Shown here piece by piece: positions 55,475-62,907 of a stretch of 64,000 nucleotides of DNA. The position numbers and the translations under genes are program-made. Source of the stretch: ZC4RG20 sp963782445 (GTDB lineage Bacteria; Pseudomonadota; Gammaproteobacteria; Steroidobacterales; Rariloculaceae). The notes under the pieces are model-generated. The model saw only the letters and a list, made by a program, of their open reading frames with translations. It was not told where the DNA came from and made no database searches. Position 1 is the first letter of the stretch. Every line of letters begins with the position of its first letter. The stretch covers positions 3,720,001 through 3,784,000 of the forward strand of contig CAWAJM010000001.1 of NCBI GenBank assembly GCA_963782445.1, in the 5' to 3' direction.

Positions 55475-56056
55475 TTATTCGAGGTCGCCCGCAAGCGAAG
55501 CGCGCACCTCGGGCGAGACTTCGTTCTCGTAGCGGTAGGCGGAATGCGTGCTGCCGAACTTCAGCCCAGCGCCGCCCCGCAGCGCGCGCTTCGACGCCTC
55601 GTCGAGCTCGAAACGCATGAAGTGCACCGCGGACGTCTTGCCGCCTTCGGTCCGTTCGAGGTCCTCGTCGGCGACGGCCGCCACGCGCTCGCAGCCTTCG
55701 ACCTGGCAGTAGACCGTGTCCTCGAGCCCCGCGAGGCGCTCGAGCGCCCGGCGCCGCTCCTCGACCTCGGGAAACTCGATCATGAACGTGGCCTTGAGGT
55801 TGCTGCCGTCCGGAATCAGCGGGTTGTAGGCGGCGAGCTCTTCCTCGATGGCCTCGGTCTCGAAGATGCGCTCGATGCGCAGCATCTCCTGCACCTGGTA
55901 CTGAATCGTGAGCCGATCCTCGAAGTAGAGCGTCGCGTTCGGCCCGAGCGCGACCTGCCGATGCTTCTTGTGCTCGAGCACCTTGGCGCGGAACTCCGAG
56001 CGCAGCTTGTGATACTGCTCGAGCGAGTACAGATCCTTTGCCGTAAGCGTCGCCAT
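55475..56056 (-). CDS. DUF3501 family protein
   Basis: This 193-residue soluble protein of unknown function starts MATLTAKDLYSLEQYHKLRS. It has the family-typical segments ALGPNATLYFEDRLTIQYQV and FMRFELDEASKRAL. No catalytic motif is visible. It follows the Fe-S oxidoreductase gene by 9 bp and lies downstream of a rubrerythrin, a grouping seen for this family, so a role in redox or peroxide defence is inferred from context only. Confidence 0.82.
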   Translation of the reverse strand: MATLTAKDLYSLEQYHKLRSEFRAKVLEHKKHRQVALGPNATLYFEDRLTIQYQVQEMLRIERIFETEAIEEELAAYNPLIPDGSNLKATFMIEFPEVEERRRALERLAGLEDTVYCQVEGCERVAAVADEDLERTEGGKTSAVHFMRFELDEASKRALRGGAGLKFGSTHSAYRYENEVSPEVRASLAGDLE

Positions 56057-56065
56057 GATTCGAGT

Positions 56066-57436
56066 CTATATTCCGTAGGCTTGGCGTAACAATTGGATCG
56101 GGTCCGTGGGCGTCGCCGACTCGGCGACCGCGCCTATCTGCTCCGCCGCCATGGGGCAATCGCTCATGAAGTGATCGGCCTGCGCACCGTCGACCTGCCG
56201 CGCCACGGGCCGCGCGATCTTGCGTGCGATGTCCCCGAATTCCTTCTTGACGGCATACGTGCCGTCATGACCCGAGCACCGCTCGAACGCCTGCACCGTG
56301 GTCTCGGGCACGAGCTGCAGCACGTCCCGCGTCTTGAGGCCGATGTTCTGGACGCGCTGATGGCAGGGCACTTGATAGGCGATCTGCCCGAGGCTCGTCT
56401 TGAACTCCGTATTGAGCTTGCCGTGACGATGGCGTGCCATGAGGTATTCGAATGGGTCGAAGAACGCCTGCGCGACGGCCTGAATCTGCTCGTCGTCCGG
56501 AAACAGCAGCGGCAGCTCCTGCTTGAACATGAGCACGCACGAGGGCACGACCGCGGTCAGGTCCCAGCCCTGCTGGACCCACCGGTAGAGCTCCGGCACG
56601 TTTTTATCCTTGAGCCGCTCTACCGACTCGAGATCGCCGAGCTCGAGCTTCGGCATACCGCAGCAGTGCTCGTCCCGAGCGAGCGCCGTCGGGATGCCGT
56701 TGTGCTCGAAGACGGCGACGAGATCCTCGACGAGCGAAGGCTTGTTGCGGTTGCCGTAGCACGTCGCGAACACGAGCACCTTGCCCTGCGTCGCGCCGGC
56801 CGGCTCCGCGCCTTCCGCCTCGTGGCGCCCGACGCGACTCTTGAGCCGCCCGCGGGCACTGCTCGCGTGGTATTCGGGGATCGGCGCCTTCGCATCGATG
56901 CCGAACGTGCTTGCGAGCAGCTTGCGGCCGAGCTTCGAATGGTTCACGGCGTTGACGGCCTCGGCGACGACGGGAATGCCGGCCAGCCGTCCGACCGCAT
57001 CCGTCGAGGTCAGCACGCGGTCGCGCAGCGGCGCCTTCTGCTCTTTGAAGCGCTTGACCTTGGCCCTGAGCATGAGATGCGGGAAGTCGACGTTCCATTC
57101 GTGGGGCGGCACGTACGGACACTTGGTCATGTAGCACATGTCGCACAGGTAGCAGTTGTCGACGACTTGCCAGTAGACCTCCCGCGGCACCGAGTCGACC
57201 TCTAGCGTCTCGGACTCGTCGACGGCGTCGAACAGCGTCGGGAAGGAATTACACAGGCTGAAGCAGCGCCGGCAGCCGTGGCAGATCTCGAACACGCGTT
57301 CGAGCTCGGCATAGACCGCGCCCTCGTCCGTGTACTCCGGCGCCTTCCAGTCGATCGTGTGACGGGTCGGCGCGTCGAGGCTGCCCTCGCGGGGCGGGCG
57401 CGTCTGATTCGTATCGGGTAGGTTCGAATCCGTCAT
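56066..57436 (-). CDS. Heterodisulfide-reductase-like Fe-S oxidoreductase
   Basis: The 456-residue protein has two 4Fe-4S clusters: C52, C55, C58, C62 (ICHGCRRCFSLC) and C95, C98, C101, C106 (NCYLCDMCYMTKC). Cysteine-rich CCG-type segments follow (HCCGMPKLELGD, PCHQRVQNIG), as in HdrD/GlpC proteins. These usually pass electrons to or from a soluble partner. The ATG at 57436 avoids a longer, non-conserved leader. It is flanked by rubrerythrin and DUF3501 genes, so electron delivery to rubrerythrin is a reasonable inference. Direct evidence is lacking. Confidence 0.85.
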   Translation of the reverse strand: MTDSNLPDTNQTRPPREGSLDAPTRHTIDWKAPEYTDEGAVYAELERVFEICHGCRRCFSLCNSFPTLFDAVDESETLEVDSVPREVYWQVVDNCYLCDMCYMTKCPYVPPHEWNVDFPHLMLRAKVKRFKEQKAPLRDRVLTSTDAVGRLAGIPVVAEAVNAVNHSKLGRKLLASTFGIDAKAPIPEYHASSARGRLKSRVGRHEAEGAEPAGATQGKVLVFATCYGNRNKPSLVEDLVAVFEHNGIPTALARDEHCCGMPKLELGDLESVERLKDKNVPELYRWVQQGWDLTAVVPSCVLMFKQELPLLFPDDEQIQAVAQAFFDPFEYLMARHRHGKLNTEFKTSLGQIAYQVPCHQRVQNIGLKTRDVLQLVPETTVQAFERCSGHDGTYAVKKEFGDIARKIARPVARQVDGAQADHFMSDCPMAAEQIGAVAESATPTDPIQLLRQAYGI

Positions 57437-57548
57437 TGCGAAGAGATTGGCTGTGGGGGCCCGCGGACCGCCCGCGTCGGCGGCCGCCCGTACGTCTTTG
57501 CGAGTGCGCGCCGGCCCGGCCGCGCAGCCGGGCCGGCGCCCCTTCGCA

Positions 57549-57968
57549 TCAGCCGTCGAGGCTGTCCAGCGCCTTCTGGAAGCGGTTGGCGTGCGAGCGC
57601 TCGGCCTTGGCCAGCGTCTCGAACCAATCGGCGATCTCCTCGAAGCCCTCGTCGCGAGCCGACTTCGCCATGCCCGGATACATATCCGTGTATTCGTGCG
57701 TCTCGCCCGCGATCGCGGCCTTGAGGTTCTGCCCCGTCGCACCGATGGGCAGACCGGTCGCAGGATCGCCCACGGCCTCGAGGTACTCGAGGTGGCCGTG
57801 CGCGTGGCCCGTCTCGCCCTCGGCCGTCGACCGGAACACGGCGGCAACGTCGTTGTAGCCCTCGACGTCCGCCTTCGAAGCGAAGTACAGGTAACGCCGA
57901 TTCGCCTGCGACTCGCCGGCGAACGCGTCCTTGAGATTCTGCTCGGTCTTGCTGCCCTTCAGTGCCAT
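57549..57968 (-). CDS. Rubrerythrin (diiron domain only)
   Basis: Rubrerythrins reduce hydrogen peroxide at a diiron site. The 139-residue protein has the four-helix-bundle ligands E19, E52, H55, E89 and E123/H126 (GETGHAH, AGETHEYTDMYP, AERSHANRF). It lacks the C-terminal rubredoxin domain, so electrons must come from another protein. It is first in the operon with the Fe-S oxidoreductase and DUF3501 genes. The upstream gap has a 15-bp dyad at 58062-58076. Confidence 0.93.
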   Translation of the reverse strand: MALKGSKTEQNLKDAFAGESQANRRYLYFASKADVEGYNDVAAVFRSTAEGETGHAHGHLEYLEAVGDPATGLPIGATGQNLKAAIAGETHEYTDMYPGMAKSARDEGFEEIADWFETLAKAERSHANRFQKALDSLDG

Positions 57969-58061
57969 GGGAACTCCCTCCTAGCTGGTCAAGTTCGAAT
58001 CGAGCTCGATTCGAGGAAAAACACAGGTCGTCGCGGCGGCCGCCCTAGGCGCCGCGGCGAT

Positions 58062-58076
58062 TTAGACTAAGTCTAA
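58062..58076. promoter_or_regulatory. 7-1-7 dyad between rubrerythrin and xseB, candidate operator
   Basis: TTAGACT-A-AGTCTAA is an inverted repeat with one centre base, about 95 bp upstream of the rubrerythrin start. The geometry resembles Fur/PerR-type boxes and some Rrf2-family sites. No regulator gene is in the window. Confidence 0.5.
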
Positions 58077-58211
58077 TGGTCCGGATAATCTATGCCGCGC
58101 CCCGCAGCCTGTCAACTCGCCACGAGAACCGACAAGCGTTTGACCGCAAGCGAACCGCTGTGTAGTTTGGCGCTCGTCGCGTTGCCTCGCGCCCGGCCGG
58201 GCGGATACTAC

Positions 58212-58457
58212 ATGAGCGAGCAGAAAAAGAGTCTCGGAACGCTCGAAAAGTCCCTCGAGGAGCTCGAGAAGCTCGTCGAGCAGCTCGAAAGCGGCGACCT
58301 GCCGCTCGAGCAGGCACTCAAGGAATTCGAGCGCGGCATCAAACTCACGCGCGAATGCCAGGCGGCACTCAGGGACGCCGAGCAGAAAGTCGAAGTCCTG
58401 CTGCAGAAAACCGAGGACGGCGAACCCGTTCCTTTCGAGCCGCCTGCCGAGGAGTAA
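58212..58457 (+). CDS. xseB: Exodeoxyribonuclease VII small subunit
   Basis: XseB is the small, helical subunit of the nuclease ExoVII, which degrades single-stranded DNA. The 81-residue product (E. coli 80) has the family pattern SLEELEKLVEQLESGDLPLE and FERGIKLTRECQAALRDAEQ. The ATG at 58212 gives MSEQKKSLGT; the longer frame upstream is not conserved. In many relatives ispA and dxs follow; here a repeat-filled gap does. Confidence 0.94.
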   Translation: MSEQKKSLGTLEKSLEELEKLVEQLESGDLPLEQALKEFERGIKLTRECQAALRDAEQKVEVLLQKTEDGEPVPFEPPAEE

Positions 58458-58510
58458 CGCGGCTTCACATTCGGCGCTCGGCTCTCGGCTCGCGGCTGTC
58501 GGCCGCATGA

Positions 58511-58684
58511 TTCATGAACGGGTTGTCGCGTTGGCGGTTGTCGGAGGCTTGCGCAGACGGGCGCTTTCGGGGACGCCGTAAACCCTTCCCTGGGGGCTCC
58601 GTTGCGCGCCATCCCTGGCGCGCACGGCCCCGAAAGCGCCCGTCTGCGCAAGCCTCCTCTGTGACGACGGCGGCCGTTCATGAA
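58511..58684. repeat. Family 2 palindromic element, copy C
   Basis: Outer arms TTCATGAACGG (58511-58521) and its complement (58674-58684) enclose 30-bp inner arms at 58543-58572 and 58628-58657, perfectly paired. The core has hairpins CCC-TTCCCT-GGG and GCGCGCC-ATCCCT-GGCGCGC (about 58604-58623). It lies in the convergent gap between xseB and the kinase-cNMP gene. Confidence 0.82.
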
Positions 58685-58963
58685 TTATGCTGCAGCCGCG
58701 CGAGGATCTCGCTGGGGCGAAGACGGCAGTCCGGGCGGGCATCGGATGCCTGACAGCAGCGGCACAGACGAACCCTGCACCCACTGCGGTTCCATCGCCT
58801 GCTGCTGCGGACGCCGACCCCTGCCTATTCTGCTCGCGCCGGCTGAATCGATGCCGCACTGCCACCGCACCCGATATCGGCCGCAGAGACGCCCGGCGCA
58901 AGCATCGGCGCCGGCCGCAAGCGCATCCAGCCTAGGCATCGGCGGGCTCCACAAACGCGTCCA
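58685..58963. other. Gap between family 2 copies C and D
   Basis: These 279 bp contain no gene or recognised motif. Short frames have no family pattern or ribosome-binding site. Confidence 0.45.
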
Positions 58964-59083
58964 GCTTCAGGCTCGTCATAAGGGCGGTGTCGGGAGCGTG
59001 CGCGCCAGGGATGGCGCGCAACGCAGCCCCCAGGGATGGGTATTGTGGCGGTCCCGACACCGCCCTTATGACGAGCCTGAAGC
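58964..59083. repeat. Family 2 palindromic element, copy D (core inverted)
   Basis: Perfect 32-bp arms at 58964-58995 and 59052-59083 surround the same core in the opposite orientation to copies A-C. On the minus strand the hairpins are CCC-ATCCCT-GGG and GCGCGCC-ATCCCT-GGCGCGC. The arm sequence differs from the others over its outer half but pairs exactly with its partner. Confidence 0.82.
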
Positions 59084-59100
59084 CCACCACCAACGTCTCA

Positions 59101-59154
59101 CGCCGACGCCGATGCCGATGCCGATGCCGATGCCAAAGCCGACGCCGACGCCGC
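59101..59154. repeat. Hexanucleotide tandem repeat, GATGCC/GACGCC type
   Basis: About nine six-base units run up to the stop codon of the kinase gene, four of them GATGCC. They lie just downstream of the kinase coding end. A slippage-prone tract could vary in length. Confidence 0.6.
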
Positions 59155-60468
59155 CTAAGTCGCCGCCGTCGCCACCCCCTGCAGCCGCTCGATGAGCGAC
59201 CGCAGAAAGACCTTGTTGAAGCGCAGCTGACACGAAGACGACGACTGCTCGAGCAACGTCGAGCTCACGCGGATCAGCGTCACCGGCCCCATCGCGCTGA
59301 TCGTGGCCGTGCGGCGAGCCCCGCGCACGTAGCTCGTCTCGCCGAAGCAGTCGCCGTCGTTGAGCACGCCGATCTCGCGGCGGCCGGAACGCACGCGGAC
59401 GCTGCCGGAAACCATGATGTAGAAGCGGTCGTCGAGCTCGCCTTCCCGGATGATCTCGTCGCCGTCGCGGTACTCGCGCCACTCGCTCGCACGCAGAACC
59501 TCCCAGATCTCCGAGTGCGAGAAATCGTGAAAGAAACGCAGCTTGCGCAGCAGATCGAACTGCGACTGCTTGTCGATGCGGTCGTATTGATTGCGCAGCG
59601 TCTGGTATACGCGCGTCAGCGCGCCCGCGAGCTCGAGACCGTTCGGGAAGCGCTGCTCGGGCTCCTTGCGCAGCGCGGTCATGACGACGTCCTCGAGCTC
59701 CTCCGAGATATCGGCCTTGAGCGTGTGAATCGGCGGCGGCGTCGCGTAGACGATCTGGTGCAGCAGCTTGCTGAGGTTGTTGGCCCGGAACGGCCGGAAC
59801 CCCGTGAGCATCTCGTACATGACGGCACCCAGGGAGTAGATGTCGGACTTCGGCGTGATGTCGGCCGACTGCACCTGCTCGGGCGACATGTAGCTCGGGG
59901 ACCCTGCGATGCCTTCGATGCGCGAGACGGCGGAGTCCTTCACGATCGCGATGCCGAAATCGATGATGCGCACGTCGTTGTCGAGCGTGAGCATGATGTT
60001 GCTCGGCTTCACATCGCGGTGAATGACGCCGCGCCCGTGCGCGTAGTGCAGCGCTTTCGCGCACTTGAACATGATCTCGACGACGTCGTCGACGCGCAGC
60101 AGATTGTCCGGCTTGCAGTAGGCGGCGAGCGTGCGGGCGCCGTGGACATGCTCGGTCACGACGTAGTAGCTGCCGTTCTCCTCGCCCGCGTCGTAGATGG
60201 GCAGAATGTTCGGGTGCTGCAGGCGGCCCACCATCTGGGCCTCGTTGAAGAACATCTTGCGGGTGACGCGCGCCTTCTGCTCGTCCTCCTCGCTCTCGAT
60301 GCTGTAGAGCTTGATCGCGACGTCCCGCCCGTAGTAGGGATCGTGCGAAAGAAAAACGCGGCCCGTACTGCCTTGGCCGACTTCGTTGATGATGACGTAT
60401 TTGCCGATGCGTTCTGGCACCGGCCGGCCGTCGCGTCTGGCGGCGACCTCGGCTTTTGCCTGGCTCAT
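59155..60468 (-). CDS. Ser/Thr protein kinase with C-terminal cyclic-nucleotide-binding domain
   Basis: The 437-residue protein has a Hanks-type kinase domain (about 22-285): G-loop GQGSTGRVF, VAIKLY, IHRDVKPSN, IIDFGIAI, SPSYMSPEQ and SDIYSLGAVMYEMLTG. A CRP-like cNMP-binding fold follows (about 315-425), with REGELDDRFYIMVSGSVRVR and GDCFGETSYVRGARRTATI. A second messenger may gate the kinase, but the phosphate-binding Arg pattern was not resolved. No membrane segment is visible. It is a second eukaryotic-like kinase in the window, adjacent to the ribBA-to-pgpA run on the same strand. Confidence 0.88.
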   Translation of the reverse strand: MSQAKAEVAARRDGRPVPERIGKYVIINEVGQGSTGRVFLSHDPYYGRDVAIKLYSIESEEDEQKARVTRKMFFNEAQMVGRLQHPNILPIYDAGEENGSYYVVTEHVHGARTLAAYCKPDNLLRVDDVVEIMFKCAKALHYAHGRGVIHRDVKPSNIMLTLDNDVRIIDFGIAIVKDSAVSRIEGIAGSPSYMSPEQVQSADITPKSDIYSLGAVMYEMLTGFRPFRANNLSKLLHQIVYATPPPIHTLKADISEELEDVVMTALRKEPEQRFPNGLELAGALTRVYQTLRNQYDRIDKQSQFDLLRKLRFFHDFSHSEIWEVLRASEWREYRDGDEIIREGELDDRFYIMVSGSVRVRSGRREIGVLNDGDCFGETSYVRGARRTATISAMGPVTLIRVSSTLLEQSSSSCQLRFNKVFLRSLIERLQGVATAAT

Positions 60469-60472
60469 TGTT

Positions 60473-60958
60473 TCAACCGATCGCGAATACGCGCCGCAGC
60501 CCCCACAAACAGGCGGCCGCGTAGACGGCGGCCATCAGGTCGTCGAGCATAATTCCGAGCCCCCCGCCGAGTCTGTGATCCAGATCCCGTACGGGCCAGG
60601 GCTTCCAAATGTCGAACAGCCTGAACAGCGCGAACGCGGCCAGCAGCCACGCGGGCCGGCCCGTGAGCACGAGCGAGGTAGCGAGCACGCCGACGATCTC
60701 GTCGAACACGATGCCCGGATGATCGTGCGTCGCGAGCCGGCGCGCGCTCTCGCCGCAGATCCAGACGCCGGCCGCGAACAGCACCGCGACGACGCCGAGC
60801 CGCCAGGCCAGCGGCCACTCCAGCATGAGCCAAGCCGGCAGCAGCGCGAGCAGGCTGCCGGCCGTGCCCGGCGCGCGCGGCGCGAGGCCCGAGCCGAAGC
60901 CGAGCGCGACGAGCTGCACGGGATCGCGCAGCGTCCTCAAGGTCGGTTTCGGCGCCAT
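60473..60958 (-). CDS. pgpA: Phosphatidylglycerophosphatase A
   Basis: PgpA dephosphorylates phosphatidylglycerophosphate for phosphatidylglycerol synthesis at the inner membrane. The 161-residue product has GSGLAPRAPGTAGSLLALLP, the FDEIVG motif with catalytic acids, FRLFDIWKPWPVRDLD, and GIMLDDLMAAVYA. It follows thiL by 6 bp, the gene order of E. coli (nusB-thiL-pgpA). Confidence 0.95.
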   Translation of the reverse strand: MAPKPTLRTLRDPVQLVALGFGSGLAPRAPGTAGSLLALLPAWLMLEWPLAWRLGVVAVLFAAGVWICGESARRLATHDHPGIVFDEIVGVLATSLVLTGRPAWLLAAFALFRLFDIWKPWPVRDLDHRLGGGLGIMLDDLMAAVYAAACLWGLRRVFAIG

Positions 60959-60964
60959 GGCGGC

Positions 60965-61924
60965 TCAAAAATGCCGGAAGCCGCCGGCGGGCGCGCGGAA
61001 CGGCTGGCCGCCGCGGCGCCACTCGACGCCCGTGCCGGCGGCGAGCCGGCCGATCCGCGTCATCGGCGTCCCGCTCGCGGCCGCGGCGGCCGCGACGCGG
61101 GCCGCAGCGGCAGGCGGGGCGGCGAAGCAGAGCTCGTAGTCGTCGCCGCCCGCGAGCGCATAGCCCAGGGCGGCTTCCGGATCGAAAAACGCTTCGAGCG
61201 CGTCGGGTCGGGGGACGCGCTCGACGTCGACGATGGCCCCGCAGCCGCTCGCGGCGCACAGATGCTCGAGGTCGGCGCCGAGCCCGTCGGAGACGTCGAT
61301 GGCGGCCGAGGCGACGCCGCGCAGGGCGAGGCCGGCCGCGACGCGCGGCTCGGGGCGCAGAAAGCGTTCGACGAGCGCGCGCCGTGCGGGGGCTTCGGGC
61401 GGCGTCCCGCCTTCGCTGCCTTGGCCGAGCACGGCCAGCCCGCCGGCCGCCCCGCCGAACGTGCCCGTGACGTAGACGTCGTCTCCGGGGCGTCCGCCGC
61501 CGCGCCGCAGCGCCTCGGCCGGCTCGACGCGGCCCATGAGCTGCAGCGTCGCCGTCAGCGGCCCGCGCGCGAGGTTGCCGCCCACGAGACTGACTCGGAA
61601 GCGGGCGGCGAGCTCGAAGAGCCCGCGGGCAAGGCCCTCGAGCCAGCGCGCGTCGGCCTCGGGAAACGTCAGCGCAAGCGTGCACCAACGCGGCTCCGCG
61701 CCCATGGCCGCGAGGTCGCTCAAGTTCACGGCCAGCAGCCGGTGGCCGAGCGCCGCCGGCTCGATGGCGGCGGGAAAATGCACGCCCTCGACGAGCGTGT
61801 CGACCGTGACGGCCAGTGCGCCGTCGACGCGCAGCAGCGCGGCGTCGTCGCCGACGCCGATGAGCACGTCGGGATCGGCGGCCGCGCGCGTGAAGTAGCG
61901 GCCGATGATCTCGAACTCCGTCAT
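60965..61924 (-). CDS. thiL: Thiamine-monophosphate kinase
   Basis: ThiL phosphorylates TMP to thiamine diphosphate. The 319-residue protein starts MTEFEIIGRYF and has GVGDDAALL, VDTLVEGVHF, HRLLAVNLSDLAAMGAEPRW and SDGLGADLEHL, the Mg-ATP and substrate loops of the family. The ATG at 61924 lies 13 bp beyond the nusB stop. A longer frame overlaps nusB and was rejected. Confidence 0.95.
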   Translation of the reverse strand: MTEFEIIGRYFTRAAADPDVLIGVGDDAALLRVDGALAVTVDTLVEGVHFPAAIEPAALGHRLLAVNLSDLAAMGAEPRWCTLALTFPEADARWLEGLARGLFELAARFRVSLVGGNLARGPLTATLQLMGRVEPAEALRRGGGRPGDDVYVTGTFGGAAGGLAVLGQGSEGGTPPEAPARRALVERFLRPEPRVAAGLALRGVASAAIDVSDGLGADLEHLCAASGCGAIVDVERVPRPDALEAFFDPEAALGYALAGGDDYELCFAAPPAAAARVAAAAAASGTPMTRIGRLAAGTGVEWRRGGQPFRAPAGGFRHF

Positions 61925-61937
61925 GGCGAGGACCGGC

Positions 61938-62426
61938 TCAGCGCGAACGGTCGCCGCCCGGCGGGGCTTCGCCCGATCCCGCGCCCCCGCCTCCGCCGCC
62001 CGCCGGCGCGCGGTTCGCCTTCGCGGCCCGGTCGAGCACGGCGTTGACGAAGCGGAAGGTATCTGCGGCGCCATAGCGCTTCGCGAGCTCGACGGCTTCG
62101 TTGATGACGACCTTGGGCGGCACGTCGGGCCGATGCTCGAGCTCGGCGAACGCGAGCCGCAGAATCGAGCGGCCGACGGAGTCGAGCTGCTCGGTGCCGC
62201 GCACGGCGAAGCGCTCGATCGAGCGGTCCAGCGCGTCCGCTTCCTGCATGACCGCGCCGAGCAGCTCACGGAAATACAGCTGATCGGCGCGCTCGAAGTC
62301 CCGCGTCGCGCCGAACTGATTGACGAGCTCGTCGAAGTCGTGATCCGCGAACTGCCACTGATACAGCGCCTTGACCAGCAGCTCCCTGGCACGGTGTCTG
62401 GCCCGGCTCGGGCTCCCGCCGGCCAC
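61938..62426 (-). CDS. nusB: Transcription antitermination factor NusB
   Basis: NusB with NusE binds boxA and prevents early termination of rRNA transcription. The 162-residue protein has the helical core RARELLVKALYQWQ, SVGRSILRLAFAEL and PKVVINEAVELAKRYG. A Gly/Ala-rich tail extends it past the E. coli length (139). The GTG at 62426 follows the ribH stop by one base. Confidence 0.95.
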   Translation of the reverse strand: MAGGSPSRARHRARELLVKALYQWQFADHDFDELVNQFGATRDFERADQLYFRELLGAVMQEADALDRSIERFAVRGTEQLDSVGRSILRLAFAELEHRPDVPPKVVINEAVELAKRYGAADTFRFVNAVLDRAAKANRAPAGGGGGGAGSGEAPPGGDRSR

Positions 62427-62427
62427 G

Positions 62428-62907
62428 TTACTGCTCCAGTCGGCGCAGCAGCGTGACCATCTCGATGGCAGTCAGCGCCGCATCGCTCCCCTTGTTGCCG
62501 GCCTTGCTGCCGGCCCGTTCGACGGCCTGGTCGATCGTGTCGACGGTGAGCAGCCCGAACCCGATCGGAATCTCGTGCGCGAGGGCGACCTCGCCGATGC
62601 CGTGGCTCGCGCCGGCGCAGACGTAATCGAAATGCGGCGTCGCCCCGCGAATCACGCAGCCGAGCGCGACGAGCCCGTCGTACTTGCGGCTCGCCGCCAT
62701 CTTGTTGAGCGCGACGGGGAGCTCGAAGGCCCCGGGCACGCGCACGAGCGTGATGTCGGCGGCCTCGGCACCGTGCTTCTGCAAGGTCTCCACGGCGCCC
62801 GCGACGAGCCGCTCGACGATGAAATCGTTGAAGCGCGCGGCCGCGATCCCGAAGCGCAGCCCGCGTGCGTTGAATTGCCCTTCGACGGGCTTGATCCGCT
62901 CATCCAT
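62428..62907 (-). CDS. ribH: 6,7-dimethyl-8-ribityllumazine synthase
   Basis: RibH makes lumazine, the riboflavin precursor, in an icosahedral capsid. The 159-residue enzyme has the FNDFIVERLV helix, VPGAFELPVALNK, the catalytic-site loop GCVIRGATPHFDYVC, and GFGLLTVDTIDQAVERAG. The ATG at 62907 overlaps the end of ribBA by eight bases, implying coupling. Confidence 0.96.
   Translation of the reverse strand: MDERIKPVEGQFNARGLRFGIAAARFNDFIVERLVAGAVETLQKHGAEAADITLVRVPGAFELPVALNKMAASRKYDGLVALGCVIRGATPHFDYVCAGASHGIGEVALAHEIPIGFGLLTVDTIDQAVERAGSKAGNKGSDAALTAIEMVTLLRRLEQ

Noticed and set aside
58514..59195. Short frames in the xseB-kinase gap
   Set aside because: They translate the palindromic elements and have no ribosome-binding sites or family matches.
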